Source: Treponema sp.
GTDB taxonomy: Bacteria; Spirochaetota; Spirochaetia; Treponematales; Treponemataceae
Assembly (NCBI GenBank): GCA_017617145.1
Contig: JAFZWX010000211.1
Span: 1-6,369 of the forward strand
Direction: 5' to 3'
DNA: 6,369 nucleotides
Under the pieces are notes generated by a model. That model saw nothing but the letters and a program-made list of their open reading frames with translations. It was not told where the DNA came from and made no database searches. Position numbers and translations under genes: made by a program. Shown piece after piece: positions 1-6,029 of this stretch; position 1 is the stretch's first letter; the number at the start of each line of letters is the position of its first letter.

Positions 1-86
1 ATGAATTTTGTAAAAATCTTACCACGCTTAGCATCAGCCAATCCCTTTGCGTGTTTAATGGTTGCCCATTTACTGTGTCCTGACAT
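1..86 (-). CDS. yebC: YebC/PmpR family protein, N-terminal fragment (cut by window edge)
   Basis: Reading the minus strand from the ATG at 86-84 gives 28 codons beginning [15 protein letters not shown] and continuing [13 protein letters not shown] before the window ends. The S-G-H-S-K-W-x-x-I-K-x-x-K start and the D-x-K-R-G-K-x-F-T-K segment are the hallmark N-terminus of the YebC/PmpR/TACO1 family (full length about 240-250 residues), so only about a tenth of the gene is present. A good Shine-Dalgarno, AAGGAGT (RC of 91-97), sits a few bases upstream and fixes the start. YebC proteins were annotated as transcriptional regulators; work on bacterial and mitochondrial homologues also supports a role in translation. 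The gene is divergent from the kinase at 412. The identification is firm despite the short length because this N-terminus is so conserved. Confidence 0.9.
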   Translation of the reverse strand, partial: MSGHSKWATIKHAKGLADAKRGKIFTKF

Positions 87-130
87 AGGAACTCCTTATA
101 TTAATTAAAATATTACTAGTTTATTCTATT

Positions 131-159
131 AATATATCATTATTAAATAGTTTGTTCAA
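131..159 (-). promoter_or_regulatory. Predicted sigma70-type promoter of yebC
   Basis: On the minus strand a -35 box TTGAAC (RC of 154-159) is separated by exactly 17 bases from a -10 box TATATT (RC of 131-136). Transcription would begin near 124 and give a leader of roughly 35-40 bases ending in the AAGGAG ribosome site of yebC. The surroundings are very AT-rich, so chance matches are common. The correct spacing, orientation and distance to the gene support the call, which is a prediction from motif alone. Confidence 0.55.
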
Positions 160-170
160 TATTAGTTTTG

Positions 171-201
171 AGGGAATAGTAAACAGGGGATAGTTAATAG
201 T
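171..201. repeat. Short degenerate direct repeats (AGGGRATAGTWA)
   Basis: Bases 171-182 and 185-196 are two copies, 14 bases apart, of a 12-base unit of form AGGG-R-ATAGT-W-A, and ATAGT recurs a third time at 197-201. They abut the left side of the GC-rich hairpin island. They may be the edge of a dispersed intergenic repeat element rather than a regulator-binding site, since they lie upstream of both predicted promoters. No function can be read from the sequence. Confidence 0.45.
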
Positions 202-202
202 G

Positions 203-220
203 AGGGCGGAGCCCCGCCCT
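203..220. repeat. Perfect GC-rich inverted repeat (7-bp stem, 4-base loop)
   Basis: AGGGCGG (203-209) and CCGCCCT (214-220) are exact reverse complements around the loop AGCC. The stem is strong but has no T-run immediately on either side, so it is not a canonical intrinsic terminator. A weaker hairpin follows at 228-240 (AAAGC, three bases, GCTTT). Together with the hairpin at 257-279 these make a GC-rich structured island in AT-rich DNA, more like a palindromic intergenic repeat than a gene-specific signal. Confidence 0.6.
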
Positions 221-256
221 ACGTCTCAAAGCAAAGCTTTTCGCCTACCCCACCCA

Positions 257-279
257 ACGGGGCTCAATCGCCGCCCCGT
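257..279. repeat. Perfect GC-rich inverted repeat (7-bp stem, 9-base loop)
   Basis: ACGGGGC (257-263) pairs perfectly with GCCCCGT (273-279) around a 9-base loop. A run of six T lies at 293-298 on the plus strand, but 13 bases beyond the stem, too far for a textbook terminator. Part of the left arm (258-265) is also perfectly complementary to 209-216 in the previous hairpin, so the two hairpins compete with a long-range pairing. Confidence 0.55.
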
Positions 280-305
280 AACGCCCGGCTCATTTTTTAA
301 TACAT

Positions 306-340
306 CGTCATTGCGAGGAGCAGAGCAACGTGGCAATCCA
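306..340. repeat. Copy of the ATTGCGAGGAGC...GCAATCC dispersed palindromic repeat
   Basis: The segment begins CGTCATTGCGAGGAGC and ends GTGGCAATCCA, with terminal inverted arms ATTGC (310-314) and GCAAT (333-337). From memory this matches a short repeat found between genes in many unrelated bacteria, including treponemes and rickettsiae. It is often mis-annotated as small peptides, because one frame reads like R-H-C-E-E-x-S-N-x-A-I-H, as it does here (306-340, plus strand). It ends 8 bases before the kinase -35 box, so it could affect the promoter, but nothing shows that it does. Confidence 0.65.
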
Positions 341-348
341 TTATTCAT

Positions 349-377
349 TTTACAATTAGTGCTTTTGCCTTTATAAT
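349..377 (+). promoter_or_regulatory. Predicted sigma70-type promoter of the nucleoside kinase gene
   Basis: TTTACA (349-354) lies exactly 17 bases from TATAAT (372-377), close to the sigma70 consensus with ideal spacing. Transcription would start near 384 and leave a leader of about 28 bases carrying the ribosome site AAGGAG (399-404), 7 bases before the ATG at 412. A second TATAAT (381-386) is less well placed. The promoter lies just downstream of the repeat island, which would therefore not be in this transcript. Confidence 0.65.
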
Positions 378-411
378 TAATATAATAATATTTTATACAA
401 GGAGCCCCTGG

Positions 412-2085
412 ATGGACAAAAAGAAAATTAAAGTAACTTTAATTCACGAAGATAAAAAAGTTTGTGAAAAAACCGTTGAATTTGCTACTCCGGTTTTTGA
501 TATTATAGATGCTTTTGGTTTACCGGTAGAAAATATTTATGCGGTAAAAATCAACAACGAAGTGCGCCCACTGGACACACCTATTCAGTTTACTGCTAAC
601 ATAGAGCCAATTTTGAACAACACAAAAGACGGAAGCAGTGTTTACCGCCGTTCGCTCTGTCTGCTTCTTGCTGCCGCCAGCCATAACATTTTCCCCGAAA
701 AACGCCTTATTGTTGGCCACAGCCTTGGGCACGGATACTTTTACACCTACGACAACGAAAAATCTGTTCATGTTGATGTAATAAACAAGCTGAACAAAGA
801 AATGGAGCGTCTTATTAAAGAAGACCTTCCAATTACTACAGAATTTGTTTCTTACGAAGAAGCAACAAAGCTGTTTGAAAAGCTCGGAATGAAAGAAACA
901 CGCAAACAGTTGAACTTTGTGTGCTCTCCAAAAATCAAGATTAATTCTATCGGAGACTTCAGCGACATTTATTTTGGACCGCTTGTTCGCTCTACAGGAA
1001 CCCTTAAAGTTTATGATATTCTTCAATACAAAAACGGATTCCTTTTGCGCTTCCCACGCACCTCAGACCCGGAACATCTGGAAATTTTTAAGGACCAGCC
1101 AAAGCTTTACGAGATTTACCAGAAATACAAGGAATGGGGAAAGCGAATAAATGTTACTTCTGCCGCTTCTCTTAACGAACTTGTTGCAAACCGCCAGATA
1201 AATGATTTTATTGACATTACCGAAACCTACCAGCAGAAAAACATCTCTCAGATTGCGTCCCAGATTGTTGCTAAAAAAACAGCACGAGTAGTTTTAATTG
1301 CAGGTCCTTCTTCTTCCGGAAAAACTACTTCTGCCAAAAAGCTTGCACTTGAACTTATGGCAATGGGTTACACTCCAAAGGTAATAAGTCTTGACTGCTA
1401 CTATGCCGGCCGCGACAAAACTCCTCTTGATGAAAATGGAAAACCGGACTATGAATGTCTAGAAGCACTGAATGTAAATCTTTTGAACAAAAATCTTGTA
1501 GATCTGTTCAAAGGCAAGGAAGTAAACATTCCTTCATACGACTTCCACACAGGAACAAGCTACTTTGAAGAAAAGAACAAGCTCAAGCTCGAAAAAAACG
1601 ACATTCTTATTATGGAAGGAATTCACGGTCTTAATCCAAAACTCACACCAAAAGTTCCAGATGAATACAAGTTTAAGATTTATCTTTCTGCCTTGACTCA
1701 GTTGAACTTGGATGACCATAACCGCGTTTCTACAAGTGATAACCGCCTTATCCGCCGAATTGTACGCGACAATAACTTCCGTGGTAAATCTGCTGCAGGA
1801 ACAATTGAAATGTGGCCAAGCGTTACCCGTGGAGAAGAATTACATATCTTCCCGTTCCAGAATAACGCCGATGCAATTTTGAATACTGCACTTGATTATG
1901 AACTTAGTGTACTTCGTGTTTATGCAGCACCACTTTTGCGCCAGGTAACACCGCTCGAAAAGGAATATTCAGAAGCCCGCCGCCTCTTAACCTTCCTTGA
2001 AAACTTCTCTACCATTCCGCCAACGGTTGTACCGCCTAAGAGTATTATACGCGAATTTATTGGTGGAAGCGCGTTCCACTATTAG
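412..2085 (+). CDS. Nucleoside (uridine-type) kinase fused to TGS and ThrRS-like domains
   Basis: A complete 557-residue cytoplasmic protein predicted to phosphorylate a nucleoside, probably uridine/cytidine in pyrimidine salvage. Residues about 5-65 resemble a TGS domain. About 75-200 resemble the editing (SAD) domain of threonyl-tRNA synthetase, with H103-x3-H107 in GHSLGHG. About 285-500 form a phosphoribulokinase/uridine kinase domain with P-loop GPSSSGKTT (298-306), a LDCYY segment (327-331), YDFHTG (376-381), a Walker-B-like IMEGIHGLN (400-408) and an R-rich lid region (R445, R448, R449, R452). This TGS-SAD-kinase order is a known bacterial family often named uridine kinase or nucleoside kinase. 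The start at 412 is supported by AAGGAG at 399-404. The ThrRS-type C-x3-H of the editing site is replaced by Y187 and L191 (DIYFGPLV), so tRNA editing is unlikely. The 3' end overlaps fliJ by 29 bases. The natural substrate cannot be told from sequence. Confidence 0.88.
   Translation: MDKKKIKVTLIHEDKKVCEKTVEFATPVFDIIDAFGLPVENIYAVKINNEVRPLDTPIQFTANIEPILNNTKDGSSVYRRSLCLLLAAASHNIFPEKRLIVGHSLGHGYFYTYDNEKSVHVDVINKLNKEMERLIKEDLPITTEFVSYEEATKLFEKLGMKETRKQLNFVCSPKIKINSIGDFSDIYFGPLVRSTGTLKVYDILQYKNGFLLRFPRTSDPEHLEIFKDQPKLYEIYQKYKEWGKRINVTSAASLNELVANRQINDFIDITETYQQKNISQIASQIVAKKTARVVLIAGPSSSGKTTSAKKLALELMAMGYTPKVISLDCYYAGRDKTPLDENGKPDYECLEALNVNLLNKNLVDLFKGKEVNIPSYDFHTGTSYFEEKNKLKLEKNDILIMEGIHGLNPKLTPKVPDEYKFKIYLSALTQLNLDDHNRVSTSDNRLIRRIVRDNNFRGKSAAGTIEMWPSVTRGEELHIFPFQNNADAILNTALDYELSVLRVYAAPLLRQVTPLEKEYSEARRLLTFLENFSTIPPTVVPPKSIIREFIGGSAFHY
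2057..2085. repeat. Palindrome spanning the tail-to-tail overlap of kinase and fliJ; possible bidirectional terminator
   Basis: The core is GTGGAA (2063-2068), a 5-base loop GCGCG, then TTCCAC (2074-2079), a perfect 6-bp stem. Symmetry about base 2071 continues outward: 2061-2081, 2059-2083 and 2058-2084 pair, with G-T wobbles at 2062-2080 and 2057-2085 and a T-T mismatch at 2060-2082. The outermost bases are the ends of the fliJ stop TAA (2059-2057) and the kinase stop TAG (2083-2085). No spacer exists between the converging genes, so this hairpin is the natural candidate for ending both transcripts. Neither side has a clear U-tract, so termination is only an inference. Confidence 0.6.
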
Positions 2086-2491
2086 CTAAATCATCAATAA
2101 AGGCTTCTTCTTCGCGATCAGCCTCTTCTTTCCAGCTCTCAAGTTGCTTTTCTTTAAGCTTCTCGAGGGCTGTTGTTTTTTTCATTATTTCGTCTAGGAC
2201 TGCGCGCTTTTCATCACTTACAATTTTTGCCTGGGACAGTTGCTTCAACAACTCTTCTTTTTGTAAATCAAGAAGAACTTTTCTTCTGTTTCCGGCTGCA
2301 ATGTCTTCAAAATCTGTATAGGAATCAAGCTGCTTTTGTACTGAAAGAAATTGAGCTGCTATTGTCTGTAAATCATTTTGAATTTGAGTTTCTACTGCAA
2401 GTGCTTTTGCAAGTTCGTTCTGTGCCTGCTCCTTTTCAAGGTTGCGGAACTCAAGCACATCTTGTAATTCAAACTTAAATGCTTTTGCCAT
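2057..2491 (-). CDS. fliJ: Flagellar export protein FliJ
   Basis: A 144-residue, highly charged, almost wholly helical protein with no membrane segment or signal peptide, of typical FliJ length. It starts MAKAFKFELQDVLEFRNLEKE, matching the family pattern F-x-L-x-x-V-L-x-x-R-x-x-x-E followed by A-x-x-x-L-A-x-A. The C-terminal half carries LEKLKEKQ (109-116) and an acidic helix, consistent with the antiparallel two-helix coiled coil of FliJ. In the export apparatus FliJ sits in the FliI hexamer like the gamma stalk of F-ATPase and contacts the FlhA gate; it also handles export chaperones. It is the last gene of the visible operon, 11 bases after fliI. No strong Shine-Dalgarno precedes its ATG (2491-2489), suggesting translational coupling to fliI. 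Its last 8 residues plus stop lie in or at the edge of the kinase gene. Confidence 0.88.
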   Translation of the reverse strand: MAKAFKFELQDVLEFRNLEKEQAQNELAKALAVETQIQNDLQTIAAQFLSVQKQLDSYTDFEDIAAGNRRKVLLDLQKEELLKQLSQAKIVSDEKRAVLDEIMKKTTALEKLKEKQLESWKEEADREEEAFIDDLANSGTRFHQ

Positions 2492-2502
2492 TTTTTATCC
2501 GA

Positions 2503-3933
2503 CTACTCTTTCTGGCTCTGCTCGTCCATTTTCATACTGTCAACAATATCTGCTGTAGTCTGTGCATCAAGTGCCGGCTGTTCTACATATTCTTCTTCCG
2601 GGATTTCTATACCTGTAAGCGCAGAAAGCTTTTCCAAAGTATCTTCTATTTTACATTGTTCATATTCTTCCTGCTTTAGAAACTCTTCTATCTCACCATG
2701 CTTATCAATTGCAAGGTCAATATCAGGTGAACCACCCTTCTGATAAATTCCTGCAGTAATCATTGTTTCTTTATCTGCATAATTTGCCATCATCATACGA
2801 ACAAGACCTGCAGCTTTTTGTGTCTGTTTACCTGTTACCCGCTTTGCAAGACGGCTTATACTTGCAAGTACATCAATTGCAGGATAATGATATGCTTGAG
2901 CAAGACGACGACTAAGGACAATGTGTCCGTCTAAAGTACCTCGTACCTTATCTACAATCGGGTCATTCATATCATCACCATCGGCAAGTACTGTATAGAA
3001 AGCTGTAATTGAACCTTTGTCGTTTGTACCGGTACGTTCAAGCAGTTTTGGAATCATATCAAATACACTTGGAGGATATCCTTTTTGTGCAGGAGGTTCT
3101 CCGTTTGCAAGACCAATTTCACGCTGAGCCTGAGCAAATCGCGTTACAGAGTCAAGCATAAGAACAACATCTTTTCCCTTATCGCGGAAATATTCTGCAA
3201 TAGCTGTACAAACATAAGCTGCACGTAAACGGCAGATACTTGGCTGGTCTCCTGTTGCAATAACTACAACAGAACGCTTTAATCCTGTTTCTCCAAGGTC
3301 ACGATTTATAAAATCAAGAACTTCACGGCCTCGTTCACCAATAAGGCCAATTACATTTATATCAGCATTTGTATTACGTGCAATCATTGAAAGCAGCGTT
3401 GACTTTCCAATACCAGAGCCGGCAAAAATACCAATACGCTGACCTTTTGCAACAGTAAGAAGAGAATCAATAGCGCGAACACCAGTTTGAATACGCTTAT
3501 TGTTAGGCATTCGCGTCATTGGATCAGGAGCATCCGCAACTGCAGGATAATAGGCTTCTGGAACAATTTCCGGGCCATCATCGCAGGCATGACCTGTTGC
3601 ATCTACTGTTCTTCCCAAAAGCGACATTCCAACAGGAACTTTTAAAACACTACCTGAACCAATTACTTCGCAGCCAACTTCAATTCCTTTGGTATTACCA
3701 AAAGCCGTAAGACGAACAATTTTATCTTCAAGGCCAACAACTTCTGCCAGCAATGTAGAACCGTCGGTAAGTTTAATTGTACACATTTCACCGATTACAG
3801 AACGAGGACCTTCACTTTCAATTTCAAGACCTTTTACTGCAACTACTTTTCCAATGTAATGAATTGTGTCGGCATCAATTACTTTTTCGAGATATTTTGT
3901 AAAATTAAATTCACCTGTGTAGGAAGACCTCAT
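2503..3933 (-). CDS. fliI: Flagellum-specific ATPase FliI (type III export ATPase)
   Basis: A complete 476-residue ATPase that powers the loading and unfolding of flagellar export substrates at the cytoplasmic face of the motor. An N-terminal beta-barrel domain (about 10-100) precedes the RecA-like core: Walker A AGSGIGKST (171-179), the GLIGERGREV stretch with catalytic-type E200, Walker B VVLMLDSVTR with D261, and the GYPPSVFDMIPKLLERTG segment (285-302) typical of FliI/YscN rather than F1-beta. Position after fliH and before fliJ excludes a virulence paralogue. The start is well supported: AAAAGGAGGA (RC of 3941-3950) lies 7 bases before the ATG, overlapping the fliH stop. The usual family length is about 430-460 residues. 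The excess is an acidic, Gln-rich tail after GIEIPEEEYV (441-450), ending in about 26 residues of low conservation. Confidence 0.95.
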   Translation of the reverse strand: MRSSYTGEFNFTKYLEKVIDADTIHYIGKVVAVKGLEIESEGPRSVIGEMCTIKLTDGSTLLAEVVGLEDKIVRLTAFGNTKGIEVGCEVIGSGSVLKVPVGMSLLGRTVDATGHACDDGPEIVPEAYYPAVADAPDPMTRMPNNKRIQTGVRAIDSLLTVAKGQRIGIFAGSGIGKSTLLSMIARNTNADINVIGLIGERGREVLDFINRDLGETGLKRSVVVIATGDQPSICRLRAAYVCTAIAEYFRDKGKDVVLMLDSVTRFAQAQREIGLANGEPPAQKGYPPSVFDMIPKLLERTGTNDKGSITAFYTVLADGDDMNDPIVDKVRGTLDGHIVLSRRLAQAYHYPAIDVLASISRLAKRVTGKQTQKAAGLVRMMMANYADKETMITAGIYQKGGSPDIDLAIDKHGEIEEFLKQEEYEQCKIEDTLEKLSALTGIEIPEEEYVEQPALDAQTTADIVDSMKMDEQSQKE

Positions 3934-3948
3934 ATAAAAATCCTCCTT

Positions 3949-4884
3949 TTATTCTGTAGCACCGGTAAGAGAATCAGAACGCTTAATTGTTTTTAATGGA
4001 GAAATTTCAAGAATCTTATTTTCAAGTTCCTGCAGCTGACTTGAAATGCGTGCGTCAATAGCACCAAAGTCTGTTTCTACAATACAGCCACCCCGCTCTA
4101 CACTTGAATCTTCCAGAACTGTTATACCTTTTACATTTTCAACATGCTGAATAAATTCCTGTGCGTGTTCAGAGGTAAGTTTTACTTCTTCCAGATTTAC
4201 ACGAAGCGTTACTTCACCGCGGGTTTTAACTTTTTTAAGAGCAGCAAGCGTATTTGCCATAACAACGTTTTTCTGGTTATCAGAAAGGATTTTTATAACC
4301 TTGCGTGCCATTAAAATTACAAGCTCTACAATCTGACTTTCCGTATCGGCAAGGATTTCTTCACGGCGTTTCATTACCTGTTCAAGAATTGTATGCATAC
4401 GGTCTATAAGACGATCTACTTCGGCAACACCTTTTTCGTATCCTTCCTGATGACCTTTGTCAAAGCCTGTTTTTTCTGCTTCATTTTTAAGACGGTCGCG
4501 TTCAGCTTCGGCATCTGCAATTATCTGTGCGGCTTCTGACTTAGCCCTTGCAACAATATTTCCTGCTTCTGTTTCGGCATCTGACTTTATAACGGCAGCT
4601 GCATCTGTCTGACGTTTTACTTCTGCAAAAGCCGCGTCTTCTGCTTTCTTTACAATATCATCTGCACTTGCCTGTGCCTGAGCAAGCATCTTCTGTTTTT
4701 CACTTTCCCACTGAGTTTTAAAAGCTTCTGCTTCTTTACGTAAATCTTCAGCAGTAGGACCTGTATATTCTTCTTGAATTACAGGAACTTCTTCCTCAAC
4801 AGGAGCATAATTATGAATCAGAGGCAAGAGAACTTTATTACTCTCTACTTTTGTTTCATTAGGACGAAATACAGATTTTGCCAT
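3949..4884 (-). CDS. fliH: Flagellar assembly protein FliH (ATPase regulator, stator-like stalk)
   Basis: A 311-residue protein, longer than the about 230 residues of enterobacterial FliH. FliH dimers bind the FliI N-terminus, restrain its ATPase activity and tether it to the C-ring; the family is homologous to a fusion of F-ATPase b and delta subunits. An N-terminal segment (1-47, MAKSVFRPNET start) precedes a long Ala/Glu/Lys-rich helix in six consecutive 11-residue repeats (70-135), then the diagnostic GxxxG ladder at G140, G144, G148 and G152, and a globular C-terminal domain (about 175-295) expected to bind FliI. The only Trp is W59; the Trp pair that anchors Salmonella FliH to FliN/FlhA near its N-terminus is not visible. 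A Shine-Dalgarno TGAGGAA (RC of 4895-4901) supports the start. The gap to fliG is 19 bases and to fliI 15. Confidence 0.9.
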   Translation of the reverse strand: MAKSVFRPNETKVESNKVLLPLIHNYAPVEEEVPVIQEEYTGPTAEDLRKEAEAFKTQWESEKQKMLAQAQASADDIVKKAEDAAFAEVKRQTDAAAVIKSDAETEAGNIVARAKSEAAQIIADAEAERDRLKNEAEKTGFDKGHQEGYEKGVAEVDRLIDRMHTILEQVMKRREEILADTESQIVELVILMARKVIKILSDNQKNVVMANTLAALKKVKTRGEVTLRVNLEEVKLTSEHAQEFIQHVENVKGITVLEDSSVERGGCIVETDFGAIDARISSQLQELENKILEISPLKTIKRSDSLTGATE

Positions 4885-4903
4885 AAACGTTTATTTCCTC
4901 ACC

Positions 4904-6028
4904 TTATGATACGAGCTCATCTTCACCAGAACGAGCAATAACGATATCACCACTATCTTCAAGACGACGAATAATAGATACAATCTTCTGCTGAGACTCT
5001 TCAACATCCTTCAAGCGGACAGGTCCCATGAATTCCATATCTTCCTTAAGCATACTTGCGGCACGCTTAGACATGTTGCTGAAGATTTTATCCTGAACTT
5101 CGGTATCAACAGATTTAAGCGCTTTTGCGAGTTCCTGCTGATCGACATCGCGGAGTACCTTCTGAATAGCACGGTTGTCGAGCATAACGATATCTTCGAA
5201 TACGAACATTCGCTTTTTGATTTCCTCTGCAAGATCCGGATCGTCTTCTTCAAGAGATTCGATAATTGACTTTTCAGAAGAACGGTCAACAAGGTTCAAG
5301 ATTTCTACGATTGCTTCAACACCACCGGCAGCAGTGTAGTCTTCTGATGACAATGTAGAAAGTTTCTTTTCCAATACGCGTTCTACTTCACGTAAAACTT
5401 CAGGAGAAGTTCGGTCCATTGTAGCAAGACGCTTTGAAACTTCGGCCTGCATTTCTTCCGGAAGGTTCTGCAAAATTACAGCTGCTTTACCAGGTTCAAG
5501 GTAAGCAAGAATCAATGCAATTGTCTGAGGATATTCCTGCTGAATAAAGTTGAGCAAATGTGCAGGGTCTGTACGGCGGATAAAATCGAACGGACGAACC
5601 TGGAGGGATGAGGTAAGTCTGTTGATAATATCGATAGCCTTCTGAGAACCCAAAGATTTTTCCAAAAGTTCACGAGCATAATCAATACCACCAGTAGTGA
5701 TAAAGTTCTGAGCATTCATGAGTTCCTGGAATTCTTCAAGTACTGCATCTTTAAAATCAGGATTTACTTTTTCCTGACGTGCAATTTCAAAGGTAAGAGT
5801 TTCTACTTCATCTTCACGAAGATGCTTCATGATTTCAGCAGAAACTTCTGGTCCAAGCGAAATTAAGAAAATCGCAGCTTTCTGACGGCCAGTTAAACTT
5901 TTATAATCCTTTTGATTTTTTTTAGAAGAAGAACCACTGCCCGCAGGCTTGAGGCTTCCCGGTTTTGGAACAGGCTTAGGATTTGAACCTTTTGGTTTGT
6001 CTGCGGTTGTTAAATCTTCGTCAGCCAT
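4904..6028 (-). CDS. fliG: Flagellar motor switch protein FliG
   Basis: A complete 374-residue rotor protein that sits on the MS ring, transmits torque from the stator and with FliM/FliN sets rotation direction. After a non-globular N-terminal extension (1-42), the FliG fold begins at SLTGRQKAAIFLISLGPE (44-61). The middle domain has EYPQ (165-168), the variant of the EHPQ motif that contacts FliM. The C-terminal domain has MFVF (274-277), the charged torque helix with R286, K290, R293, D294, D296, E299 and K302, and GPVRLKDVE (335-343). The ATG at 6028 follows GGAGGAA (RC of 6033-6039), which lies within the last codons of fliF; the two genes are 1 base apart, implying coupled translation. 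Treponemes are known to carry two FliG proteins; linkage to fliF suggests this is the motor-assembled form (FliG2 in spirochaete naming). Usual length is about 330-345 residues. Confidence 0.95.
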   Translation of the reverse strand: MADEDLTTADKPKGSNPKPVPKPGSLKPAGSGSSSKKNQKDYKSLTGRQKAAIFLISLGPEVSAEIMKHLREDEVETLTFEIARQEKVNPDFKDAVLEEFQELMNAQNFITTGGIDYARELLEKSLGSQKAIDIINRLTSSLQVRPFDFIRRTDPAHLLNFIQQEYPQTIALILAYLEPGKAAVILQNLPEEMQAEVSKRLATMDRTSPEVLREVERVLEKKLSTLSSEDYTAAGGVEAIVEILNLVDRSSEKSIIESLEEDDPDLAEEIKKRMFVFEDIVMLDNRAIQKVLRDVDQQELAKALKSVDTEVQDKIFSNMSKRAASMLKEDMEFMGPVRLKDVEESQQKIVSIIRRLEDSGDIVIARSGEDELVS

Positions 6029-6029
6029 T

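Noticed and set aside
203..279. CRISPR array or riboswitch in the intergenic island
   Set aside because: Repeats are not regularly spaced identical units with spacers, and the island lies upstream of both promoters, so it would not be in either leader.
257..298. Intrinsic terminator formed by the 257-279 hairpin and the T-run at 293-298
   Set aside because: The T-run begins 13 bases after the stem, and no annotated plus-strand gene ends upstream of it in the window.
520..1026. 168-codon open frame on the minus strand inside the kinase gene
   Set aside because: It is fully antisense to a well-supported gene, with a Cys/Phe/Asn-rich composition typical of a shadow frame, and no recognisable domain.
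2150..2182. Plus-strand terminator for the kinase at the T-run near 2172-2181
   Set aside because: No convincing stable stem immediately precedes the T-run, which is explained by Lys codons of fliJ on the other strand.
2173..2679. Two plus-strand open frames (2173-2478, 2479-2679) opposite fliJ and fliI
   Set aside because: They have Leu/Phe-rich translations from reading coiled-coil and ATPase codons backwards, no ribosome site and no family resemblance.
5011..5715. Two minus-strand open frames inside fliG in another frame (5011-5292, 5512-5715)
   Set aside because: They are same-strand frameshifted shadows of intact fliG; FliG motifs run uninterrupted in the main frame.
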